Of a DNA stretch of 64,000 nucleotides, positions 41,585 to 51,459 are shown one piece after another. Where the stretch lies: positions 1,116,001 through 1,180,000 of the forward strand of contig OY294072.1 in the NCBI GenBank assembly GCA_958510875.1, in the 5' to 3' direction. The notes below the pieces were generated by a model that did no database searches, was not told the origin of the DNA, and worked only from the letters and a program-made list of their open reading frames with translations. A program made the translations under genes and the position numbers. This stretch comes from Endomychus coccineus (Eukaryota; Arthropoda; Insecta; Coleoptera; Endomychidae). Position 1 is the first letter of the stretch. Every line of letters begins with the position of its first letter.

Positions 41585-44337
41585 AGTAGGGATCGGGACA
41601 CTTGGGCCCGCCCGACAGAGAGCCTTATCAGATGTAGGCAACCTGTAGCGCATGCGCGGTATGCCCAGACAGGTATCGGTGAGTATTGGTATTATCGGTC
41701 GGGTAGAGAGTGTGACCTCTAGGTGACCTTCTGCTAGGGATTTGTGGGGGTGTGACCTCTAGGGTGTGGTGACCTTCTGCTGGGGTTTTGTGGTAATCAG
41801 CTTGTATATACAAGCAGCCTGTAGGGTTGGGGCATATACAAGGTCTCACGAATCAGCTTGTAGGGCTGGGGCATACACAATGTGAGGTTAGGGAGAATTT
41901 CAGCTGTAAACATATTCTCTGACAAAAGATACGAGGCAGTTGAGAGTCTGTGAATATTCACGAAAATAAACTATATTCTTAAAATAATTCAACTCGTCAT
42001 TCTATAGTAACAATTGCGGTTAAATAAATCATATCTGTTTGGAACACCTAGCCAACGCGTTAAATTATTATTAAAATGAAATAATTCAATTTATCGTTCT
42101 ATCGCGGTTAAATGGATAAATCATATCTGTTTATGAAACATATCGCAAGACGGCAGCGCGTTAGAAGTCGCAAATATTTATATGATAATGTTAATATTTA
42201 CCAGGCTCGGACCAAGGCATTTACCAGGCTCGGACCCCGACATTTGTTTCTCCACGTGGCTTCATAGTCCTAGGGTTTTGAAATAGTGTTGTTTGTACAT
42301 GTCGTCAGTCACGTGATTTTTGAAAGAGACCGGGCATTCATCGGAGGTATCATGGGAGGGCTGCTGTTCCTTGAATGCATAGATGGAATGTTATATAGTA
42401 TAGAAATGATATCTTCTACATTCCTCAAACGCGATGTTTATAAGGAAATTACTTTAAAAAAAAACGTTTATTCAAGCCGTCTATACCTTACTTGATTGCT
42501 ATATTACAAAAGGCGATTTCAATCATCTTAAACATATATGGAAATTATTTTTAGTATACAAAATGGAATTGGGAGACTTCAATGGGGTATGGAATGTGGG
42601 GTTGTTTATGTATGACATTAGTCATGTGAATTTGAATGAAGCTGACGTGATCTCCAACGAGACAGGTGTGTATGTGAGGTTATACAGAGTGTGCAGGTAT
42701 AATGATGTCTATCACGCAGGTCTTCAGCGAGGTATCTACCTTGCAGGAGCCTTCAATGAAATGTGGGGTTGTTTGTACAGGCCGTTAGTCGCAGGGTTTT
42801 GTCTGAGTTATAATGATATCGGTCGCGATGCATCGGCTGCTCCACAAATCTTCAATAAGGGCCATAACATCTAACATGCGATAGTTTACAAAAAATGCTG
42901 CTTCTCATAATAGCGATATTATGAAGCGTTTGCAGAAATAACTATTGAATCATCTAAGGACTTTTTGCTTGATTAGTACTAGCGAGTACAAAATTCGTTA
43001 AAATATTATAAGTATGCATCATTAGCTTACTTGTGCGATAAGGTTGTGCTAAATCATGTCCAACAGCATTGTATTCAACTTGGAATTATCGTAATGATGC
43101 GCACGATCCTTCAATGTTAAAGTAGTTTTATAAGTTATCCGAAAGTAATATGAATATATATAAAATGTTTTTCCAAAATTAGTTCCGAAGTAAACATAAT
43201 TCGCTATAATATTCATTCATGTATGTTTCATAAATTATCCGATATAAATCAAATAAGTTTATGTCGTAGGTTGAACAATATTCACTATCACATTTTGCGG
43301 TAGAGCTACAGCTGGTTCGAGAGAGATAAGAAAGATACGCCGATCACCTTCAAACGCGATGAGAATACTTTATTTTAAATCACACATGTAGTATGTATAT
43401 ATTCGAATCATATTGATTGTAAATCGCATAATATGACCCGAAATCTAGCTGCTGCTGGGTGTAGCCCAATACCTATACAGAATCTAGACGAAGCGGTGTT
43501 ACGCATCACGATGATTATTCGAACTGTCTGTACAGCTCGATTGCTATATAACAAAATACATTTTTAATCATCTTAAACATATAGATGTGCTAATATAATT
43601 TTTTCAGTATACAAAAATATACTAATAAAACATTTTTCATCGACACACATTTCTTCATAGTATGGTTAGTTTTTATAAAATTCAATCAATTTCAATGGGA
43701 AACATATATGCGAGGGAGTTTTATAGAGATCGAACTCATTTCCCCAACCTCCCAAGAGGTAGAACTATGATGAGGAATAGATGTGGATAATAATCATATG
43801 AATATCTTCATAAGCGCTGATCTATACGACATTCAAACACATGCTTCATAAAAGTCTGAACATTGAGTAGAGCTATAGTATCTTCTTCATAAGCGATCAT
43901 TATCAACATTCAGACACTTGTTTAGCACGTGATTCAACAAGCTGACATCATCGTTCACGAACTATGATGGTTCGATGAGGACTCAAACATTGAACAGATG
44001 AATCTTTGAGGTTAAATATCTGGTGTAGAAATTACCCCACCTTTATTACCTTTTATTTGACAATATCGATATTTCCCATGTAACGAATTATTGCCTAAAG
44101 CTATTTTGTATGCAACATTGTTATCATTTGGGAGCCTACGAGAAATTTGGCTGGGGCTAAATGAATATGTTTGACTATTATTACCTGTAGATTTATTTGA
44201 GATTCTTCGAGTTTGAGATTGATAACCCACATGAAGAAAGAAGCTTCAACGAATTGATATCAATGAATATTCGCTATTCTGAATGTGACAACTTTATCGG
44301 CTTCAACACTCGAGATAAGAGAGAGAATATTTACCGC
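41585..44337 (+). repeat. E3 left terminal inverted repeat
   Basis: 2,753 bp. The outer ~700 bp differ from E1/E4: no tRNA-like module, and a TTTACCAGGCTCGGACC direct repeat at 42195-42235 instead. The inner 2 kb is the common type A TIR. Confidence 0.92.
42563..42874 (+). CDS. TIR ORF, 103 aa (E3 left)
   Basis: In-frame relative of the TIR ORF; one VRLYR unit is missing and the first part is split off by a frameshift (42286-42495 holds an N-terminal fragment in another frame). Confidence 0.25.
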   Translation: MELGDFNGVWNVGLFMYDISHVNLNEADVISNETGVYVRLYRVCRYNDVYHAGLQRGIYLAGAFNEMWGCLYRPLVAGFCLSYNDIGRDASAAPQIFNKGHNI

Positions 44338-44698
44338 AAACTGTCTTATAACCACTAGGTACCTACTACATATTATAATAATTGAAAAGATAACATAATA
44401 ATCTGAATCACTTTTTGAGGAACATTATATGCAAACAGGTAATAAAACAAAAGTATATTTATATTTATTAATTAGATAGTAACACAAATTTTTTTTTGTT
44501 TCTAACTCTGAAGCGATATTTATAATTCAGATTACAATCCTGATGGGTTGATCCAAGGGACTGTACTTTACCAACGGCTCGTTCATTATTGTGATGTCTT
44601 GCGGGAAAGTGAGATAAATAAAATACCAAAAATAATAATAATAACATTTATTTAGAAAAATACATTTAGAATTAAAATAATAACAGATTCATGGTTCT
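44338..44698. other. 3' flank of capsid gene (E3)
   Basis: Same as E1 3051-3415: AT-rich, possible polyadenylation signals, no gene. Confidence 0.6.
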
Positions 44699-45901
44699 TC
44701 ACACTAAACTCCGAACTGATCCTGTAATTGGAGAATACTCCATTATACGATCGTTAATGATGATGCAATAAGCCCTGGTGTTTTTGGGGAAATTCAGGAA
44801 ACTTTCCATCTCTAGTTTGACGTCAACTGTTGATGACTTTATAGCATCGTTTTGTTTTGAACAGTCAATCACAAAAATTGCTCTATTCTTGAATGCTATA
44901 TAATCCAACATGGGTTCGCTTATTATTTTATTTGAAAATGATTTCTGGAAATCATAGTACATCTGGTATGCTTCCACGTATTGCTGGTCGGTGAAATTCA
45001 ATTTCATTGCTTCATATGGATAACACTCTGAATTCAAGTATAATTTTACATTTAGCAAGTTTATATTATCGAAATATGCACTGTGCTTAACAGGATTATT
45101 TTTTCGATCAGTTTGGAAAGCTAAAATCACATATCTGGGACGTTCCAAATTCATTGAAGTTTTAACAGCCCAAATGTCGCGAGTGCTCTCCTTCATCAAC
45201 GGATTTTCATGCAGATCCCAGCTGCGAAATGGAATCAAAATAGGCTTCTCAGCACTCAAATTCTCCAACATTTGAAATTTAACCTGATCACTTGGAAACA
45301 CATGTCGCACTTTTAATGCTATCGTCTTCACATTTATTTTAGCCCTCTTCGTACCTGTGCTATTGGTATAGCAATCGTTATCGGTTCGAGACCTTATCAA
45401 GCGCAGCTTATGTTTTCCACTTAAGACTTTGTTATAGTCAATGAATAGGCCTAGTAGAAAATTCAACGGTATCCATAAATTGATTTTATTATTGTAGACT
45501 GAACTCAATGCATCCTTAAATGACCATCCAGAAATAGCTAGAGGTATAGATTCATGTTTGGCATATGTTAGATAAGCTCTGATGGTGCTGACAATACCAG
45601 GATCACGTACTTTGTCTATCTCTTTTCCATTCAATTCATAACTAATATATTCGAAGAGAAACGCTCCGAAATTATTCGTTAGTTTACATTCACCATCACC
45701 ACTTGCTTCTGGCTGAAATTCTGCCTCGATGAATAAAGCAGACGATGCCAAATCTACCAACACATCTTGTTGATTGATTAATATCTCAATTTCATCGCTG
45801 TTGCCAAAAGATGTTGTATGTGGATAGTAGGTATGAGTTTCTTCCCGGATGATGTCTTCAATGAAGTTTGGCTCGTTGAATATTTGAAGTTTTTCCGACA
45901 T
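44699..45901 (-). CDS. MCP: double-jelly-roll major capsid-like protein (E3)
   Basis: 400 aa, intact. Differs from E1 at a handful of sites (for example Lys/Arg in TGTK(R/T)AK, MLDYIAF for MVDYIAF). The low divergence and open frame contrast with the decayed host gypsy around E1/E2. Confidence 0.75.
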   Translation of the reverse strand: MSEKLQIFNEPNFIEDIIREETHTYYPHTTSFGNSDEIEILINQQDVLVDLASSALFIEAEFQPEASGDGECKLTNNFGAFLFEYISYELNGKEIDKVRDPGIVSTIRAYLTYAKHESIPLAISGWSFKDALSSVYNNKINLWIPLNFLLGLFIDYNKVLSGKHKLRLIRSRTDNDCYTNSTGTKRAKINVKTIALKVRHVFPSDQVKFQMLENLSAEKPILIPFRSWDLHENPLMKESTRDIWAVKTSMNLERPRYVILAFQTDRKNNPVKHSAYFDNINLLNVKLYLNSECYPYEAMKLNFTDQQYVEAYQMYYDFQKSFSNKIISEPMLDYIAFKNRAIFVIDCSKQNDAIKSSTVDVKLEMESFLNFPKNTRAYCIIINDRIMEYSPITGSVRSLV

Positions 45902-46073
45902 TGTAACCAAGGGACTTCAAAAAATTTATATTTTCCAATGATAGTGATGCAGAAGCAACCTTCTCCTTCTTCAATGACAGTGATGCAGAAGCAACCTTCT
46001 CCCTCGAGCTCGTTGTAGATAATGACTGATGACCACTATGGAGATGTCTTTTATTGCTAAAATCTAAACCCAT
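45858..46073 (-). CDS. uORF overlapping capsid start, 71 aa (E3)
   Basis: Identical to the E1 peptide, two EKVASASLSL units. Conserved even though the surrounding non-coding DNA varies slightly. Confidence 0.4.
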   Translation of the reverse strand: MGLDFSNKRHLHSGHQSLSTTSSREKVASASLSLKKEKVASASLSLENINFLKSLGYNVGKTSNIQRAKLH

Positions 46074-46153
46074 GTTCTCAAGTGACGGCTACTGCAACCT
46101 TCTCAGTTGAATTCCTTTCATATAATGAGTGGTGGTGAGTATTGGATTAATAT

Positions 46154-46897
46154 TTATTGTTGTGAGCCATAATCCCTAGCGATCTTTTTCAATTCCAATC
46201 GTATAATAATTTCTTCTCCACGAAAATTTACCGGTTTCCAATTCTGATCTAGAATATTCAGTGTGATGTTATCGAAGGACGTCTTGCTGATGACCGGTAG
46301 ATAAATAAGATTCTTCGGCTCTATATCAATGGAAAACCCAGGTGGTACAAGAGGTGAGAACTCATATATCGTATGAGCTATCTTATTGTTATAATATGCT
46401 CCTGCGGTTAAGTTACACTCTACGCGTATAGTTTGAACTTTGATTATGTTTATAGGTCGATCAGATACGTGTAGTTCACGAGATGTCAATTTCTTTTTGC
46501 TGAATCCCAACAGTTCGCTTATACTATCTTTAGGAATAAAATTCACTTTAAAATCACTCTTCAGCTCTGTGTGTAGAGTGTTGTTGTTAGATTTTATTGA
46601 TAATTTCCGGTCACGCTCTTCTTGCTTCACTCCTAGCCCACAAACTGCACTTTGTATGAAATCTTCGATGTCTGTCAACTCGTAGGACCCCGTAGGTATA
46701 GTAACTACTTTTTCCTCACCCTTCACATCTTCATAATAAAATTTATTAAAACCTTCTTCAATGTTCGGGATGCTATTGTACGTATGCAAACCAACAAGTG
46801 CGATAGAATAATATGAATGAGGATCTAGTTCTATAGGTGGGTGAAAATCTACAGATAAACGGGAGCTCTTACCCGTGATAGTGAACGTCTGAGACAT
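46154..46897 (-). CDS. penton/minor-capsid-like protein (E3)
   Basis: 247 aa, intact; the upstream codon that is ATG in E1 is ATA here, which fixes the start at MSQTFT. Two small changes against E1 (QSAVCGLG for QSTVCGMG). Confidence 0.62.
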   Translation of the reverse strand: MSQTFTITGKSSRLSVDFHPPIELDPHSYYSIALVGLHTYNSIPNIEEGFNKFYYEDVKGEEKVVTIPTGSYELTDIEDFIQSAVCGLGVKQEERDRKLSIKSNNNTLHTELKSDFKVNFIPKDSISELLGFSKKKLTSRELHVSDRPINIIKVQTIRVECNLTAGAYYNNKIAHTIYEFSPLVPPGFSIDIEPKNLIYLPVISKTSFDNITLNILDQNWKPVNFRGEEIIIRLELKKIARDYGSQQ

Positions 46898-47206
46898 GAT
46901 TGATGAAAACTTTATCAACAATCTATTTATATACTAATAAAATGCTATGTTAGTCGACCACAACCGAAGAGTTAGAGAGAGCACGCTTCCATACAGACTG
47001 ATGAGAATTCAAGATTGCACCGTTATTTAACGAGGGTGGGAGGAAGACCAAAGACCTCAAAATAATTTTTTTATTAATTTTCTCTATACAAAAGACTTAA
47101 GTATAATCTTAACAATATATGTTTCAAATATCTCAATCTTGACTCTTGATTCATCGTCCTAGTCGTATTGCATATTCCTACCCCTTCCACCTATATTGAA
47201 GTCCTT
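46898..47206. other. enlarged deletion scar, PLA2 start only (E3)
   Basis: The PLA2-like gene is reduced to six codons (ATG at 46992, minus strand), joined to the end of the protease region. It is a larger deletion than in E1/E4. TATATAAATA of the penton promoter is kept. Confidence 0.75.
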
Positions 47207-47281
47207 TTATGTATGTTCGACGCTGGTAAAAGTTCTTTCTTCTGTGCTCATGAAGCTCATGAACAACTTGTTTTCACTCAT
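47207..47281 (-). pseudogene. integrase N-terminal remnant, frameshifted (E3)
   Basis: ATG as in E1/E2, then a frameshift after the second codon and stop after 24 codons; identical to E4 (57700-57774). Confidence 0.75.
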
Positions 47282-47298
47282 CTTATCAATGTGGAAAT

Positions 47299-47952
47299 CT
47301 AGTGTAGAATTAATTTTTTGGGTATATTCACAGGATTTGGAGATATACGTTTCACAGAGGCCTGCTTTGATGTTGTGGATGATGGAGGTCTCTCCTTAGA
47401 AGGTTCCACAAATGTCATCCGTCGTTCTAACGCCTCCACTTTACTAGTAATGTCATTTAGACGCATGTTCACACTGTTAAATGTGTTATTGATCTCTTCC
47501 AATTTATTTCTGTTCTCCCTCACACAATCACTGATTGTTTTATACTCTGATTTTATATAGATTCCCATTTCATTATATTTATTCTGAATGTCCATCAGAT
47601 GTTTATCAATGTTGAGAATAACCTTATCATTCGTTAAGTTATGTTCATCCAGATCCTTGTTGATATCTTTGATCAAATTATCAATCCTAACATTGAAGGT
47701 ATCTTTAAGACTGGTTTCCGTTTTCAGATTCAGTTTGTGTGTTAATTTATCAACATACACTTTATTTGCAACATCTCCATCATCATTCGGTGATTTTACG
47801 TTACACAATCTACGATTTTCCATATCATAACTTCCATCGCTCGTTAGGAATAATCCTTGTCCGTGAACTTGTTTGAAATTATAATTAAATACATTTGTAT
47901 CATATATCCACATGGAAGAGGAGGCTCTGCCAAACTTATCCATTGAAACCAT
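47299..47952 (-). CDS. coiled-coil fibre-like protein (E3)
   Basis: 217 aa, intact. A few replacements relative to E1 (SDCVRENRNKLEEINN, VEPSKERPPSS), all keeping the heptad pattern. Overlaps the DUF8207 stop by 17 nt. Confidence 0.55.
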   Translation of the reverse strand: MVSMDKFGRASSSMWIYDTNVFNYNFKQVHGQGLFLTSDGSYDMENRRLCNVKSPNDDGDVANKVYVDKLTHKLNLKTETSLKDTFNVRIDNLIKDINKDLDEHNLTNDKVILNIDKHLMDIQNKYNEMGIYIKSEYKTISDCVRENRNKLEEINNTFNSVNMRLNDITSKVEALERRMTFVEPSKERPPSSTTSKQASVKRISPNPVNIPKKLILH

Positions 47953-48991
47953 CTTTATAACTGTGATGAATTTGTCTTACACCTGGTTTTTGTTCAATTA
48001 CCCCTGCCTCTATCAATTCTTCTATTATAGAGATTATCTCATTATGGTTACCTGCATACGAGGATGCAACAAGAAGTCTCAGTCTATTCACCATTTCGTT
48101 AACGTCATCCCAATAAACATATTCGATAGGTTTCTCGTTATATTCAAGCATATCATTTTTGGTATATGCACTTCCAGTGTATGTTTTGGCTCTGGGTCTT
48201 TTCATGGAATTAATCAAAGGTTTCAGTACATTTTTGTATTTTACAATGTTTCTTATTCGATCAGCTGGATCGTTATTACGCCTATGGGCACTAGTCATTT
48301 CCATCATTTGACTGTAATTTTTCCCATCTTCCACAGTGTAAGTATCAGGTAGAACATCTCTGTAAAATATCAAATTATACAGTCCTGTGGTACCCTTGAA
48401 CGGAGTACCCTTGATAATTATATTACTCTCACTATCAATTTCTATAGGTTGATTACCCATGAACCATTTGTCTAAAGTTGAATTATATTGCAATCCCATT
48501 CTATCATCGTATTTCTTGACATCATCATCCAATAGGAATCCTTCCAAGTAATAACGTGCTAATGTGGGGTATTGTTGCAGAAACTCCTCTGTAGCCTCTG
48601 CATTATCTTTCTTATGTTTTCTGAATTCTTCACGAATCTGATCGATAGTAGGTTCGGGTGTAAACACATCCTCCTCAGTATCTTGGGGGTTATATACGAA
48701 TTATTCACCTTCAGTTACAATATTTGGGATTGGTATGTTCTCCATTTGTGTTGCTGTAGAAACAATACTTTTAGGTTTAACCAACGAATTTTGTTTGATT
48801 ATTTCAGCATTTTTCGCAATTTCCTCCAGAGGTTTAGATACATTCCTGAACATATTATCTAGAATCTCATCATTTTCAGCTTTACCCAATTTCACAGCCA
48901 TATATTTTTTCCTCACAACGTTTGCTAACTCCCAAATTTTTTTCTTCAATTGTTGTTTTTCTTTAAGCGTGTTACTCACACCCACGTCCAT
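47936..48991 (-). pseudogene. DUF8207-like gene with stop at codon 97 (E3)
   Basis: TAA replaces the Glu codon after VTEGE. Codons 1-96 and the following part (from 48667) are otherwise open. The identical change in E4 means the element spread with it or that it arose in their common parent. Confidence 0.85.
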
Positions 48992-49033
48992 GCTGAGCGG
49001 GTTGTCTATTTCAAATGAAAGTATATATACATG

Positions 49034-49759
49034 TTAGATGTATATATAACTATCAAAACCTTTGCGATAACGTCCTTTGTTCATATCACAGTCTTTGTTT
49101 ATCATAAGGAATCCATATTTATCTTTCCAACATACGCTACATATCTCTTTGAATTTTTCGAGTGACATGTCGGTACCTATATGATCGGTGAATATATGTT
49201 TCAAATTGAGCTCATCCTGTTTGAAAATAATCAAGCAATTGGCATTGTCGCGCAATCCATGTTTTGGACATTTAGCAAAAGACTGGCAAAGATAGAAACT
49301 ATCAATTGAGTTGTGTCTCCCTCTTGAAAAATGAGCACGAATTTTCTCCTGTTTCTCAAACATCACGTCATCGAATATTATGATTGAATTAGGCCTCGCT
49401 TCTGTGGGGTCTATGACCTCATCACTTTCGGTACAAGGAAAATATCCAAGCCCCTCAATTTTCTTCAATGTCTCCTTTAGTAACTGGTATTTTGGTTGGT
49501 GTAAAGACTTTGAATATATGTACACGTTTTCAAATTTCAGACCGTTTGCATCTAACAATAGAGATAACATCACATTTGTTTTCCCACAATTACTTGGACC
49601 ACAGATTATTGTTCGTAGAGTATTAGGCAGCAAAGAGCTGTGACGTTGTGGTTGTTCAACATTCTCATTGCTTGACCCTAAGTTCATAATACTCAACGAG
49701 TCTTTTTGCTTAACAATCTTCATCATGCCTGAAGGCGAATCGAAATCATACTGGAACAT
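49034..49759 (-). CDS. ATP: packaging ATPase (E3)
   Basis: 241 aa, intact, with Walker A GPSNCGKT and Walker B SIIIFDD; TATATAAAC lies just upstream. Differs from E2 at few positions (LLLDANG for LLSDANG, RAHFSRG for RAYFSRG). Confidence 0.92.
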   Translation of the reverse strand: MFQYDFDSPSGMMKIVKQKDSLSIMNLGSSNENVEQPQRHSSLLPNTLRTIICGPSNCGKTNVMLSLLLDANGLKFENVYIYSKSLHQPKYQLLKETLKKIEGLGYFPCTESDEVIDPTEARPNSIIIFDDVMFEKQEKIRAHFSRGRHNSIDSFYLCQSFAKCPKHGLRDNANCLIIFKQDELNLKHIFTDHIGTDMSLEKFKEICSVCWKDKYGFLMINKDCDMNKGRYRKGFDSYIYI

Positions 49760-49881
49760 ATGTTAATAAGCATTTGTTTATATACTAGATGATGATGTTA
49801 TATTGTGTATGTCTGATCGCGCGGTTAGGTGCTTCTACGGTTCTGTCAAAATCAGGTATCAAATACATGTTAAATAGGTAT

Positions 49882-50577
49882 GAATGCTGGAACACGTGTC
49901 TGAATGTTGAAACACGTGTCTGAATGTTGAAACACGTGTCTGAAACACGTGTCTGAATGCTGAAACACGTGTCTGAATGCTGAAACACGTGTCTGAAACA
50001 CGTGTCTGAATGCTGAAACACGTGTCTGAATGCTGAAACACGTGTCTGAATGTTGAAACACGTGTCTGAATGTTGAAACACGTGTCTGAAACACGTGTCT
50101 GAATGCTGAAACACGTGTCTGAATGCTGAAACACGTGTCTGAATGTTGAAACACGTGTCTGAATGTTGAAACACGTGTCTGAAACACGTGTCTGAATGCT
50201 GAAACACGTGTCTGAATGCTGAAACACGTGTCTGAAACACGTGTCTGAATGCTGAAACACGTGTCTGAATGCTGAAACACGTGTCTGAATGTTGAAACAC
50301 GTGTCTGAATGTTGAAACACGTGTCTGAAACACGTGTCTGAATGCTGAAACACGTGTCTGAAACACGTGTCTGAAACACGTGTCTGAATGCTGAAACACG
50401 TGTCTGAATGTTGAAACACGTGTCTGAAACACGTGTCTGAAACACGTGTCTGAATGTTGAAACACGTGTCTGAATGTTGAAACACTTGTCCGAATGTTGA
50501 AACACGTGTCTGAATGTTGAAACACGTGTCTGAATGTTGAAACACGTGTCTGAATGTTGAAACACGTGTCTGAATAC
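49882..50577. repeat. CACGTG minisatellite array (E3, longest)
   Basis: About 700 bp of the 20/13-bp pattern; the distal end is pure 20-bp units. Internal order suggests amplification in larger blocks, with several 13-13-20 groups repeated. Confidence 0.9.
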
Positions 50578-50662
50578 TAAAGCATGTGTTGAATCATGCG
50601 ATAAAACATGTGCATGAATGTATTACAAACATTATGATTATTCACATTTTATTCCTCATTAG

Positions 50663-51334
50663 TCCATCATAGTTCGTGAACGATGATGACGTCATCATCG
50701 TTCGTAAACTATGGTCGCCGGGTTGAATCAGTTACTGTCATTGGCTTGAAGCAGTGACGTCATCATCGTTCGTGAACGATGGTCGCCGGATTGAATCAAT
50801 TACTGTCATTGGCTTGAAGCAGTGACGTCATCATCGTTCGTGAACGATGGTCGCCGGATTGAATCAATTACTGTCATTGGCTTGAAGCAGTGACGTCATC
50901 ATCGTTCGTGAACGATGGTCGCCGGATTGAATCAATTACTGTCATTGGCTTGAAGCAGTGACGTCATCATCGTTCGTGAACGATGGTCGCCGGGTTGAAT
51001 CAGTTACTGTCATTGGCTTGAAGCAGTGACGTCATCATCGTTCGTGAACGATGGTCGCCGGATTGAATCAATTACTGTCATTGGCTTGAAGCAGTGACGT
51101 CATCATCGTTCGTGAACGATGGTCGCCGGGTTGAATCAGTTACTGTCATTGGCTTGAAGCAGTGACGTCATCATCGTTCGTGAACGATGGTCGCCGGATT
51201 GAATCAATTACTGTCATTGGCTTGAAGCAGTGACGTCATCATCGTTCGTGAACGATGGTCGCCGGATTGAATCAATTACTGTCATTGGCTTGAAGCAGTG
51301 ACGTCATCATCGTTCGTGAACGATGATCGCCGGA
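50663..51334. repeat. 68-bp TGACGTCA repeats, ~10 units (E3)
   Basis: Nearly identical units GTTACTGTCATTGGCTTGAA + GCAGTGACGTCATC, far more than the 2-3 units of the other elements. The first is the ~46-bp palindrome. Confidence 0.92.
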
Positions 51335-51459
51335 TCTTCAATTCAATAAAACACCACTTACTCGTCAAAATCCTTATGTATTTCGATACACATAAAGCTA
51401 TAGTCTGATGTTCTCACCCACCCCAATTTGTAGGCATCATATTGATTTTCCCTACATCA

